From Capsaspora owczarzaki ATCC 30864 (taxonomy: Eukaryota; Opisthokonta; Filasterea): a stretch of DNA of 64,000 nucleotides. The position numbers and the translations under genes are program-made. Numbering within the stretch: position 1 is the stretch's first letter; each line of letters starts with the position of its first letter. The DNA lies in the NCBI RefSeq assembly GCF_000151315.2, contig NW_011887305.1, positions 533,399-597,398 on the forward strand, written 5' to 3'. Of this stretch, positions 10,152 through 23,396 are shown one piece after another. A model generated the notes under the pieces. That model did no database searches and was not told where the DNA came from. It saw nothing but the letters and a program-made list of their open reading frames with translations.

Positions 10152-12096
10152 TTAAGCAGACGAGGGTGCGCTTCCAAACCAGCGCTGCCAAAACCATGGC
10201 TGAGGGGCAGCCTCGCTGGCAGGCTCGACTGCTGGTGCAGTAGTAGATTGTTGGGGTGCTTCGGCTGCTGGCTTGGCCTATACAAAGGAAGGAGGAAACG
10301 AAAATGAGACTCGAGCGAGACACAAAAACAAACCAACGAGCAAAAACAAAACAAACAAAAAACTGCCGTAGCAAGCCCTCTCTCAGCCACTACGCTGCAA
10401 AGCCAGATCTTACAGATTCAGCAGAACGACCGAGATAACCGAGGCCAGGTAGCCGACCCGCTCGCTCTTGCGCGGCCTGCTGTCGGCGACGATTCTCGTC
10501 AATAATTCGCTTTTGGTTTTCCCGGAAGGTGGCAATCAGGTCTTTGCCTTCATACGCCTTGATGACTGTTCGGACGTCTGCAACGTTGTTGGTGGCAATC
10601 AGCTCGAGGAAGGGCAAAAGCTCGAACAGAGCGCGGTCGTTCGCCTCGCCCTGGAATGGCTTGATTTTGATGCCATTGTGCGGCTGCATCGAAAAGGCCT
10701 CCGCTTCGTCATCGATCAAAATGACACGCGCAAGGTCGCGGTTGAGCTTGGACAAGTCCTACATTGAGGTAGAGGCATCACCAATCGATACGTTAGTGTT
10801 GGGAGTTGTGGCTTACAGAGTCATCGAGCACCAACAAACTCGCCTTAATGTGCTTGCCGCCAGAGTAGCGAGTAGAGTCCTTGTACAAGCGATACAAGAT
10901 ATACCCTTGGGGATCCAGCTTGTCGAGAATGGGGTTGGCGTACTGCAAGGAAGGCAGAAAAACAAAGAGTCAATGTCCAATTCGCCTAGCAGGTGCGCGG
11001 CAAGATGACGGCCGCGATGATGTAACACTGCTGGAACACATACCGGAGGGTAGGCAGAGCTGAACACGATAATCTCGTACCAAGGCGCGAGGTGAGCGAA
11101 CAGCAAATCGATGCCGGGGCGTTTCACAGTCTTCCAGCCACTAACACGCTGTGGGACGAAGGAGAATCCAACAGTCATAGAAGATTAGTAACCGACATCG
11201 ATGGAGACAGCCCCCTCCCACCCCCCGCGCAAACCAAACGAAAACACAACGACAAAAACTAAAACCAAAAACAAAGCAAGCCGCAAAAGGACTCACATTC
11301 CACGACGAGTGAACAAGCGTGTCATCCAAGTCGAGAACCAGCGTGTAGGGACGGTTGTATGGAACGGGGAGCGGATCGGGCAGGAGCTTTTCCTCCTGGG
11401 ATTCATTGAAGGTTTCAAAGAAGGCACGGAAGCGATCGGCCGAGCGCTTCAAGTAGGCGATCGGGACCCAGTCATCGGCGTAGACGTTCTTGGTGATTTC
11501 AGCCTGACGGAGACGGGCGTCTTCCGGATAGAGTGCCTGGAACAGGTCGTGGTGGCCCTCCACGCCGCCCATCATCCACGAGCCCAGCGCGGTGAGCAGC
11601 GTGCCGCCGGCGAGGGCGACCACCCGCGCGCCCGTGAGCACACGGCCAGAGCCAAACGCAGCCGTGCTCATGAAGCGGTTGCCACTCGTCCATAGGTCCA
11701 GCCCTGTGATGAGGACGAGGACGAGGACGAGCGGTTGAAACGGGCGCCAGTGGACGAGGCCCAGAGCGAGTACATTCGCACCGGTGCAGCAGCGGCAGAG
11801 ACGCGAGCAGTGGCGTTGACAGCACTAGCAGCACTAGCAGCACTAGCAGCAGTGACGGGAGTGGCGCGAGTGGTGGCGCGAGCGGAAGTGGCGGATGCAG
11901 TCGCTGCCATGTGGACAGTGTTGCTGAACGCCGAGACAGGACGACGACCAGCAGCAGCAGCAGCGGCGGCGAACGACGAGAGGCCAGCCGCAGTCATCAG
12001 CGAGGCACCGGCATTCGTCAGTCGGAAGGACGATGGTGATGATGACGAGGTCAATGCAGTCGAAACGGCAGCACGCGCGACAAGCAGACGACGCAT
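10152..12096 (-). CDS. TIMM50: TIM50, mitochondrial presequence translocase receptor subunit
   Basis: Clear exons: 11297-11703, 11044-11148, 10817-10942, 10414-10758 and 10152-10277, plus a first exon starting at the ATG at 12096. Core motifs: [14 protein letters not shown] (FCP/SCP-type DxDx fold), [59 protein letters not shown] and [17 protein letters not shown]. These identify the intermembrane-space domain of TIM50, which hands presequence proteins from TOM to TIM23. The N-terminus is Ala/Ser/Arg-rich, as a mitochondrial presequence should be, and a likely membrane segment ([17 protein letters not shown]) precedes the domain. The first exon and the exon at 11703 are in different frames. 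The tract before 11703 is pyrimidine-rich and ends in CAG, so a small intron is likely, but I could not fix its donor. The C-terminal tail is Ala/Pro-rich. Confidence 0.9.
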
Positions 12097-12568
12097 TTGC
12101 CGAAAAGACAAGAGAAGAGAGAATAAGATGGAGAACAATGACTGGGATGGGGAGGATCTCATCATAGAGAGATTGGAAGTGGAAATCATCAAAGTTTGTT
12201 TGTCTGAATTAAAGTGCGAGCCGGAAGAAGAGGAGGAGGAGGAGGACGGAGAGCGAGTTGAATTGGGAGTTTCTGGCTGCAAGTCCATTGAATCAAGGAG
12301 AGGATGGATGGATGAACGATCGTATGACTTGTCACTGCTGATGAATTCGTGCAGTTCGTAGCAGTAGCCCATGTAGTAAGTAGGTCACAGTCGTACAGAA
12401 GATCTCGAACCAGGAGTTCGTTGTTCGTGACCAAATCTGCCCCCGTTCAAGCTTCAAATCTCTGCTTTCATGCATCGTCACTCGTTTTTCCTCGTTTTTC
12501 TCTTTTTTTCTCTTCCAACATTTTGTCTGAACTTTTGGAAAATTTTCTCAGTTTTTTCGCTCTTTTTC

Positions 12569-12609
<41 letters not shown>

Positions 12610-12785
12610 CGCTTTTTGTCAATTTTTTTTTTAATCCTTTTTTTTTTTTTTTTGTTTTTTTCCAATCCAAATTTTCACTTCAATCAAACACAAAAACAAA
12701 GCAAAATCCAACTTTGAAACTCAGCGAAGGTTTTGTCTTTCACTTCAAAGTCTGCATTTTCAACAAAACAAAACACAAAAAACCG
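12097..12785. promoter_or_regulatory. Shared divergent 5' region of TIM50 and the PP2C gene
   Basis: About 690 bp between two divergent start codons. A T tract of nearly 40 lies at about 12572-12609 and another of about 17 at 12640-12656, both on the strand of the phosphatase gene. No coding frame is supported, and I saw no convincing TATA box. Confidence 0.5.
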
Positions 12786-15277
12786 ATGTCGAGCGCGGCG
12801 CCGTACTCTGGCGGCAGCGGCAGTGGCAGCGCAGGAGGAGGCAATCTGGACGCGTCGGTCGCTGCCGTCGTTGGCGGGCTGATGGTCCCTGCTCCCGTCG
12901 GTTCAGCCGACAACAGCAACAGCAGCAACAGCAGCAGCATCAGGCGCGACGACGGCGGTCGAACGACCTGCGCGGGGACATGCTCACCAAGCACAAAGAG
13001 TTTCTCAAGAAGATGACGATGGGCGACACGGGCCTTCCCGCCAGCATCCCCGTCGCAGACGCCATCTCGGCAGCAGAGCTCGAGGCTGAAGCGCTCTACA
13101 TTGCCGCAGAGTACCTCAAATTCAGGCAAGTGGCGCGCTCGCTCGCTCGGTCTCACCTCATTCTCATTCTCAATCTCGCTTCAACAATCTGGTAGCAATT
13201 CTCAATTCTCATTCACTCACCGTTGGTTTTTGTTTCACCCCCCCCCACACACACACACACTCTTGTTTTGAATCGGTCGCTCGCTCAATTTCACAGAGTA
13301 TCGACGCTCTCAGGTGTGCTGCCAGACGCGTACAATGACACGCTCAACTCGCATCGAGCAGGCTCATCATCATCATCATCCTCGTCTTCTTCATCCGCGT
13401 CCTCATCCTCGTCGTCGCGGGACAGTCGCAAGCACCAGTCCATGTACACTCCGCCAGTGGCGTCGATCGAGCAGGTTGCTGTTGATCGTCCTGCAGGGAG
13501 GTCTTCAAGTATGATTGGTGCCGTTGGACCGGCGTTCAATTCGCTGCCGGCAGGATTCCGACCGAGCTCATCCTTCCCTGGAAGTTCGGCTCCGTTCAGC
13601 AGGTCGAACAGCAATTCAACCAGCTTGGAAACGTTCGGCAACTCGCCGCTCCCAGGAACGCCAGAGGTCGGTGAAAGCCCGCGCGCCTCGTTCACCTCGA
13701 TCTCTAGCGTCCAGCTCGAGCCGTCGCACTGGATTGTGAATGCCAGCACGTTCCCGAGTCTAAGCCGGCTAGTCGTGGATCAGCTCGAGCAAGCCGACCT
13801 GTCGCAGTTCAAACTAGAAGATTCGAGTGAGCCTTGTTGCTGCTGCAGTTCTGTTCGTTGTGCCTTGTGCGTTGCTGGACTCTAACGTGTTGCCAACTTT
13901 CTTTGACAGAGAACGACAACATGTTAGACGGCCGAGCGATCGCGCGCTGGGTTGTAGATAGTATTGAAAATGCCCTCAAAGCCAGCGAGCCCTCTTCGCG
14001 TCGCGGCTCCATTCCATTGTATGTTGTGTTTTTGCTTTTTTTTATATATAATTTGTGGTTGATGTTGTAGCCTGTAATTCTCACATTGCGCTCCATCTTT
14101 TGCTGTGCTTGCGGCAGACCACCCTTCAAGTTTGACACGCATTCTTTTGCGGCTCAGGGCAAACGGTCGACCATGGAGGATCGTCATGTCGTGATTGAAG
14201 ATCTTAACACACTAATGGGCTTGGATGTACGTGCGGTTCGTTTGGGGATTTATTTCTGACGGTAACAAGAACTCATCCGCTTACTTGGTGTACACCTCTC
14301 CAATTGCGACAGACCCACCCAATGCAAGCCTACTTTGCCGTGTACGACGGACACGGTGGTGTCGATGCGGCTGCATATGCAAAAAATCACGTTCATGTCC
14401 AAATTGTTCGAGATGCCGCGTTTGCTGCCAAGCCCGAAGACGCTGTCAAGAGTGGCTTTGAGCGCACCGACGCGCTGTTTCTTGAGCGAGCCAATCGCGA
14501 GGTAGTAGAGGCATTCCCCCCCCCCCTTCCTTTTTGAACATGTTTTCCGATTCTGTGTGGGTGCGTTGGTGCATTGCTAACCTTGGACTTTGACTTGCCA
14601 AAATTCAGAACTGGTCCAGTGGTGCCACATGCGTGGGCGCCTTGGTTCGGGGGACCGATCTCTATGTCGGCTGGCTGGGAGACTCGCAGGCTGTGCTCGC
14701 ACGCAACGGCGCCGGGATTTTGCTGACAAAACCGCACAAACCCAACGACGAGGTTAGTTTTTGCTCGCAGTGCTGTGAACAACCTTCTTCTCTCGCGTGC
14801 AAAATCCATGTTCATTTTGACGCGCGCTCCGTCCCACAGGCTGAAAAGGCTCGCATTGAAGAATCCGGTGGCATGGTCTTGTTTTACGGCGGATGGCGTG
14901 TTAACGGCACGTTGGCGGTCGCCAGAGCCATTGGCGACAAGCAACTGAAGGAGCACGTCATTGGCACTCCAGATGTTGTGCACGAGGTTCTTCAGCCCGG
15001 TCGCGACGAATTCCTCATCCTGGCGTGCGACGGACTGTGGGACGTGATGGATGCCAACGGCGCCGTCCATTTTGTCAGCGAGTATCGCGCTCGAACGGGC
15101 TTTGGCGATGGTGTTGCCGAGGCTCTGGTGGAAAAGGCTTTGCAGCTCGGCTCGACCGACAATGTCTCGATTGTTGTTGTGTTTTTCGACACGCCGACGC
15201 AACGCGCCGCCTCCCTGAGTTCGCTGAACAAGGAACCTGCACGACATGCGCAAGTGACTCAAGCCATGAATATGTAA
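12786..15277 (+). CDS. PP2C-family Ser/Thr phosphatase, PPM1F/PPM1E-like
   Basis: Seven exons: about 12786-13125, 13297-13826, 13910-14018, 14118-14226, 14313-14501, 14609-14752 and 14840-15277. The catalytic core has STMEDRHVV, AVYDGHGGVDAAAY, GWLGDSQAVLARNG, WRVNGTLAVARAIGD, LACDGLWDV and GSTDN, so the metal-binding aspartates of a PPM phosphatase are present. Similarity is closest to the PPM1E/PPM1F (CaMK phosphatase/POPX) group, including the KARIEESGG segment. These enzymes dephosphorylate CaM kinases and PAK in animals. The first intron, 13126-13296, uses a GC donor (CAG|GCAAGT). At the 5' end two frames compete. The frame from ATG 12786 (MSSAAPYSGG) closes at 13016. The frame that joins exon 2 carries NDLRGDMLTKHKEF, with its first ATG at 12980. 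The safe start is therefore 12980 unless there is an indel in the CAG/AAC repeat at about 12911-12942. Confidence 0.9.
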
Positions 15278-15481
15278 CAACTTTTGGTTGTTGCTGTAGC
15301 TGTTGATTGTCCGTTTTTCTTTTTGTTTTGTTTTTTTGTTTCTTTGGTGGATGTTGGATTTTGTGCGTTCGTTCTTCCATACCTCGTTTCTATGTAGCCG
15401 CGAACTTGTGTGATTTTGTTGTATCATTTTTTCGTTACTTGTGTTTTTTGGTCTTAAGATGTCATAAATGATTGTGATTAA

Positions 15482-17326
15482 CTAGTCGTAGTCGGGAATT
15501 TCATCTTGTTCAGCTGGTGCCGGCGGTTTCCACACTTTGATCAGCCCGTCCACTGCAGAAGTAAGCACGCTAGGTTCGAAAGGGTGGTGCGAGACGCCTT
15601 GAACAGCTCCTTTGTGCGCGGCGATGGTCTGAATAATTTTGGCCTGCCATCGTCAAAATAACGCACAAGTTGGAGCCAAGGGTTCTCCACACGATTGAAT
15701 ACTAGGCCAGATATGTTGTAGACAATCTTCTTGCACGGCGTTCGATAATTACCTCAACAAGGCTCCAAACGAAAAGCTTGCCATCCTCGGATCCGCTCAG
15801 GACATGCGAATCGTTGAGAGCAAACGTACTGTCCAGCTTATAGGACTCGTTAACGTGGCCGGAATATCTATCAAGAATCGAGCGAGAATCGAACATTAGC
15901 ATCCGCGCACAAGTTCCAATCAAATCATTGTAGGAGGCTTACGTTCCGAGCAGCTTTCCGAGGTCTTTGTCTAGAAGCCGCACAGCGCTATCAAGAGTCG
16001 AGGCAAGAATGCAGTTTCCATCGCTCGAGAACCGCACGGAAGTAACAGGAGCTGCAAAAACGCGCAGAGGTGAGTGCAATGACAATGACGGCATGGGCAA
16101 GCCACCACGCATATTTACATCCAATGGTATCAGTTGTCACTCTCCCAACTCGGACGTCGTAGATTCGAATAGATCCATCAACCGATCTGGCATGTAAACT
16201 CCAAAGTCAGAAAATCGCTGCCAAAGCACCATCCTGAATTTTCATGACTCTTCGTTCCTACCCGACAACCATTTCATGATTCATGATATGAATGCTACAT
16301 ATGCTATCCTTGGCTTCTTTCATGGTTTGTACGGGATCGCGCATATTGGATCTGCAGCGAAAACAAACAAAAAACAAACACCAAATCAGCGAGGACTCAT
16401 GGTGCCCTACAAGCTCATTCAAGTGTGAGATACGACACTTACTTCAAGTCCCAGATGCGAACTGTAGCATCATATGATCCTGCAGACAAAAAAAACCCCG
16501 GCAATCACAAATGTGCAAAAGTGAGAAACAGCCAAAACTGACACAAGTCGAAGAAACCCAGAGATGGCGCGACATCCACAAACCTGATACAACTACCGTA
16601 TTATCTGCATTCAACCCTAAACAATTGACACGCTGCAGGAGCACACGGTGTTGAGTTTTCAGCCAAAGTTTGACTCGCTCTCGTTTCGCATCGAATGAGC
16701 ACGTACCGCAAGATGCCCACGTAACTTGCGCAGTATGTTTCCACTCGCTACATCCCATTGAATGACGGTCTTGTCGCCGCCGCATGAAACAATCCACTCG
16801 TTGTTGGACGCTCTGCGATGATTTGAAACACAAAAAAACCAAATCCAGTAGTGAAAAGTTAGATTTCCCATCAGATCGGCCGATTCTCCGTGGTCACAGG
16901 CTCCATAGGTTCACAAGAGATTGATTTCGATTCATTCCACACAGAATAGTCATGCAGTGGAAAGGTTCTGAGCATTTTTGTGATCTTGTCTCAGAATTCC
17001 TTACGTTGCGAGGTCGAGCACTTCGTGGCCATGTCCAATGTACGTCTTGAGCAGCATGCCAGAGTGTGGATTCCACAGATTGACTGTCTTATCTGCACCG
17101 CCCGACACGCAGTACGTTCCAGCCGCTGTGTGCCTCATGAAACCGATGTGAATGAGTGGACTCGTCCATGACCAACCCCCAACCCCCGCCCCCTCAACTC
17201 ATTCAAAGATCAGAGTCTGATCGCCAAGTTCAACATCAATGCAACGGTCGAGTTACGGTTGAAGCGGACGGCTGTCACGGCGCCTTGGTGGCCCTTCAGC
17301 GTTCGTGCTGGAGTCGGATCGAACAT
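15482..17326 (-). CDS. WDR83: WDR83 (MORG1), seven-bladed WD40 scaffold
   Basis: Ten exons: 17257-17326, 17005-17125, 16707-16812, 16584-16632, 16443-16479, 16262-16351, 16119-16186, 15943-16051, 15753-15867 and 15482-15643. All phases agree and the product is 308 residues (human 315). Recognisable blades are TLKGHQGAVTAVRFN, GGADKTVNLWNP, GGDKTVIQWDV, DATVRIWD, VDGSIRIYDVR, STLDSAVRLLDKDLGKLLG and SEDGKLFVWSLVE. The order and the short C-terminal acidic tail match WDR83. In animals it is both a spliceosome-associated protein and a scaffold for ERK signalling. Several introns are only 60 to 100 bp, and one exon is 37 bp. It is convergent with the phosphatase gene. Confidence 0.95.
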
Positions 17327-17593
17327 GCGCGTCGTGCGAACGTCACTCCAAACGTAGACTGAGACTGAAATCCTCATTCTCAAATTAAGCATGGAAAAAG
17401 AAAACAAATTGGCTCGACAAGAACAACTGGGGAGAACAGAGATGGAACATAAATTTTTCGAAAACACGCACGGAAGCATTCACACAGAAGACGCATGGTG
17501 CAAAGCAAGAAACACAAACAAATGCAACACAAAATCATGCAGAAAGCAAAAAGACAAGTACGCCACGCGAAAAGTCGGCTTTGAGTTTTGGTC

Positions 17594-20340
<2,747 letters not shown>

Positions 20341-20355
20341 GCTCGGCGACCGCGG

Positions 20356-20449
20356 AACAAGCCCGCCGCGGCCAGTCGGCTGGTGCAGCTCAGTGCCGAC
20401 AGAACAAGCCCGCCGCGGCCAGTCGGCTGGTGCAGCTCAGTGCCGACAG
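20356..20449. repeat. Perfect 47-bp tandem duplication upstream of the UGP start codon
   Basis: Two identical 47-base units at 20356-20402 and 20403-20449 (each begins aacaagcccgccgcgg and ends gtgccgacag). 47 is not a multiple of three. With a single unit the minus-strand frame from ATG 20543 would run without break into the UGP start at 20340; with two it does not. A partial third copy of the end segment follows. Confidence 0.9.
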
Positions 20450-20946
20450 CGCGCTGGTGCAGCGGGTGCAGCGGGTGCGGCTCGCCACCACCATGAGCGG
20501 CGGTCGACGAGGAGGGCGAAGACGAGGAGGGCGGGTTGGACATTAAAAAAATAAAAAAAAAATAAAAATAAAAAATAAAAAAAGAACAGTGGGTTTGCAT
20601 TGGGATTGTTTGGGGATTTTTGTGGATTTTTGTGGATTTTTGAGAGCAGAATAACTCGCTGCGTCCTGTTGAGCGGTTGGAGCAGTAGGGACGAGCTGCT
20701 TTTTGAAAAGTGTGAATGGAGGGGGTTGGGGGGAGGGAGGGGAAAAGATCTCCAATTGAAAGCCGGAAAAAAGTGTGCGAGAGCATCTGTGCTGCTGAGA
20801 TGAAGGGGTTGGAAGGACAACCAAACTCCGTTTGTTAACACAGTGAAAGCGTTCGATAGAACGCTGAATGGAGCGATGCACATGAACAGTCGGGTGAAAG
20901 TTCTATTAACGAAAGAAACAATGCAAAACAAAAAGAGCACGCAGTC
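20450..20946. promoter_or_regulatory. 5' region of UGP and 3' flank of Abitram
   Basis: Besides a potential upstream N-terminal extension of UGP (ATG at 20543), this stretch holds a T-rich (minus strand) leader of TTTATT units at about 20544-20582. I see no further gene. Confidence 0.5.
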
Positions 20947-21879
20947 TCAGTGTTCCATCGGGGTGGTGTCGACGTCTACTGCTGCTGCTGCTGCTGCTGA
21001 TGATGATGATGAAGACTCTGACACAGGGACAGAAGCTGCAGCTCGGGCAGAGGTCGACGCACCACTGGCTGCTAGCCTCTCCAAGTACTCTGCCTCGCTC
21101 AGCAGGGCAATTGCCTTGTCGCCCTCTTGGCGCTTTGGCGGATACTTTGGTGGAATGACGAGCGCTAGGTATCCGGCTGTGGTGGGATGCGTTCTTAGCA
21201 AGTCTGGCTGAGCAAGAAGCCGTTCGTTAAACTCGACAATCGCGCCGTAGATACAAATACGAGGTCGGAAGACGCGCCCGTCGCTCATGGTCACTTCGGC
21301 CAACGTGGTCAATGGCTGCTGCGCATGTCGCGACTCCATCTTCTTTGGCCGGATGAGCGGCAGCGCTGCAAATTTGACAGAAACGACCGTTGATGCTTCG
21401 GCTCCCTCCGCGAGAGTTCCGGTTACTATCGCGTGTGATGGCGCTATGCCCACCAGCTGGAGCTTGTTATAATGCTCAAACACGTACTGGTGGCATCCTT
21501 GGCCCTGCACATCCATTGCGTACTTGCGCGTTTCAAACGCCTTGTCCGCGTGCCTCGTCTCCGGGGTTGTTCGGAGCCCCTCGTTTTCATGATTCAGCGC
21601 TCCAGTCGCATCAGCCGTTGTAGTAGTCGCAGTAGTAGTAGTAGTAGCGGTTGTCCGAGCGACGTTCGGGCAGTCCTGCCAGATCGACGGGGACACGAGG
21701 ATCAGTCCCTGCTTTTGCGCTGCGTCGTGGAGCTGCTCGATCGACCATCCCAGCAACGCCTGGTCTGTTGAGTATGCGTGGAGTGCATCTGCGTGGTGGC
21801 TTGACGGCGTCGCTTGAGTGAGCTCGACTGGACTGTGCTCGCGTCCGTCCTTGTCCAGCAGAAACACAATCTGATCCAT
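20947..21879 (-). CDS. ABITRAM: Abitram (FAM206A/Simiate) homologue
   Basis: Single exon, 310 residues. The central and C-terminal parts match the Abitram family: HQYVFEHYNKLQLVGIAPSHAI, then MSDGRVFRPRICIYGAIVEFN and HPTTAGYLALVIP, followed by a LLSEAEYLERL helix. The family has a fold like a biotinyl/lipoyl or glycine-cleavage H domain and is known in animals as an actin-binding and transcription-related protein of nucleus and neurites. The molecular role in a single cell is unknown. The N-terminal 100 residues are longer than in animals and contain a Thr-rich stretch. The C-terminal tail is Ser/Ala-rich and acidic. The start is the first ATG (MDQIVFLLDKDG). Divergent from the LYSET-like gene. 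Confidence 0.82.
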   Translation of the reverse strand: MDQIVFLLDKDGREHSPVELTQATPSSHHADALHAYSTDQALLGWSIEQLHDAAQKQGLILVSPSIWQDCPNVARTTATTTTTATTTTADATGALNHENEGLRTTPETRHADKAFETRKYAMDVQGQGCHQYVFEHYNKLQLVGIAPSHAIVTGTLAEGAEASTVVSVKFAALPLIRPKKMESRHAQQPLTTLAEVTMSDGRVFRPRICIYGAIVEFNERLLAQPDLLRTHPTTAGYLALVIPPKYPPKRQEGDKAIALLSEAEYLERLAASGASTSARAAASVPVSESSSSSSAAAAAAVDVDTTPMEH

Positions 21880-22322
21880 ATGTTCTCAGCGTTTCAGTCA
21901 AAACTTCACAAGTCGACAAACAAAAAAATACAATAACGACTGATTTCATTTTCAGATTTGTCGTTTTTCTGAGATGTTGAAGTTTGGTCTGACATGCTCA
22001 GTTTCATTCATTCGTTCGGCGCACCGCTCAGATCCACTCATGCTTGCCTGCGTTTTGCTGTACCACGAGTTCACACACTTTGGTCAATCAAAGCAACGAC
22101 TTCCAGTACAACCATTTGTGTGTGGGACGACTCGTCTTCTCAGTTTCTCAGACGCTGCTTTCCCGTTTCTTTTCAATCCCCTTCTGCTTCCTCTACTCCT
22201 CAGTAATTTTGTTTCCCCCACCCCACCCACCTTCACACAAATCCTTTTATTCAATTCTTCAGTCCCTCTTCCGCTGCTGGATGCCCCCCAGTCTCCTGTT
22301 GTCCATCCCAAAGCGCGGCCAC
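21880..22322. promoter_or_regulatory. Divergent 5' region of Abitram and the LYSET-like gene
   Basis: No independent gene is visible. The plus strand is pyrimidine-rich before the LYSET-like start. An in-frame ATG at 22281 could extend that protein by 14 residues. Confidence 0.5.
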
Positions 22323-22792
22323 ATGAACTTCCGACAGCGTTTCGCGTTTGTGTTTCTGATACTGAGCTTCATTGTGTGGCTCTATCTCCTGAGCTACATC
22401 TTTGACTGGCATGCAGTCTACACGGATCTCTCCAAGAGCCAGCTCGACGAGTACCAGCAAGCGATCGACAGGCAAGCTCAGGTACAAACGCGCACAGTGC
22501 AGTGTGAAGCAACCCAAACGGTTTGACGATGGGAGTAGCGGGGTCGCCTTCTCCACCGCAACCTCAACCTCACTCTGTATTGCATCGCATTGACTTGCAT
22601 TGACTTTGGATTGAACTGGCTTTTTTTGCGCTTGTTCGGCAGCTGTCGTGGTCGTTGTCCACTCGCGCTTGGCTCTCGTCGATTCCATTCTGGGGCTGGT
22701 GCCTCATCATCGGCATCCCGTTCCTCCAGCTCATGATCTTCTTGTGGGTCCTCACACGGCCAAACCCAATGATGCCGTTCGCACGAGGATGA
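22323..22792 (+). CDS. TMEM251: LYSET/TMEM251-like small two-span membrane protein
   Basis: Two exons, 22323-22481 and 22643-22792, giving 102 residues. The protein starts MNFRQRF, followed by a membrane segment at about 8-27 (FLILSFIVWLYLLSYIF), a polar loop with YTDLSKSQLDEYQQ, then SLSTRAWLSSIPFWGWC leading into a second membrane segment at about 69-91 and ending TRPNPMMPFARG. The start motif MNFRQR, the spacing of the two membrane helices and the S-x-PFW-x-W motif before helix two match vertebrate LYSET (TMEM251). LYSET anchors GlcNAc-1-phosphotransferase in the Golgi and is required for mannose-6-phosphate tagging of lysosomal enzymes. The homology call is by motif from memory; the protein is short, so a profile search should confirm it. 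Confidence 0.72.
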
Positions 22793-23396
22793 GGATTTTG
22801 CGACGACGTGTTCATTGTTAACGTTTTCGGTGGTTCCATTACAAAATTTTCAGACTTACTTTTTGACTTGACTTGCGTTACTGGGAATTCAGCAAATGGG
22901 TATCAACATATCACGTAGTTTGATGTCGAACTACCGTGAGATTCGCATTTGATGTGGTATTGGGTTTTGCTGGGCGGAACCGATCGGATTGAGCTGTTCC
23001 CTCGGTCTTCCGTCTGTTTGGCACTCAAACACGCTCTTTCCAGCAAAAGGTGCAAAACTTCATGCTGTCGGCAAAAGAAAGAAACCAGAAAACGGGTCTG
23101 TGTTGAAAACACGTCACAACGAGAACAACAAAAGCGCGGCACAGCACGCCGAAAAAAAAAAATGGCAAACACGAAACACTGCAACAAAACTACATGCCAT
23201 CCAACGTCAAGCGGAAGAATACACACGCGCCGACAAGAGATGGCAAAGGTAGAACGTAGGCAAAAAACAAAACACAGAAAAGAGACTACATCGACAACAA
23301 CAACACATCGACGAAAAAGAGGAAGCAAATGGCAATCAGATTAATAAGGGAGGAAAAGAGCATCAGGATAGTGGGGAAAAAAGAACTCGTGTGCAC
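22793..23396. other. Intergenic, convergent LYSET-like and kinase genes
   Basis: 3' flanks only. The stretch 23090-23370 is A-rich on the plus strand with many CAA/AAC triplets. No coding frame with family resemblance and no RNA gene seen. Confidence 0.5.

Noticed and set aside
12468-12665. Lys-rich open frame on the minus strand
   Set aside because: Translation of poly-T runs only.
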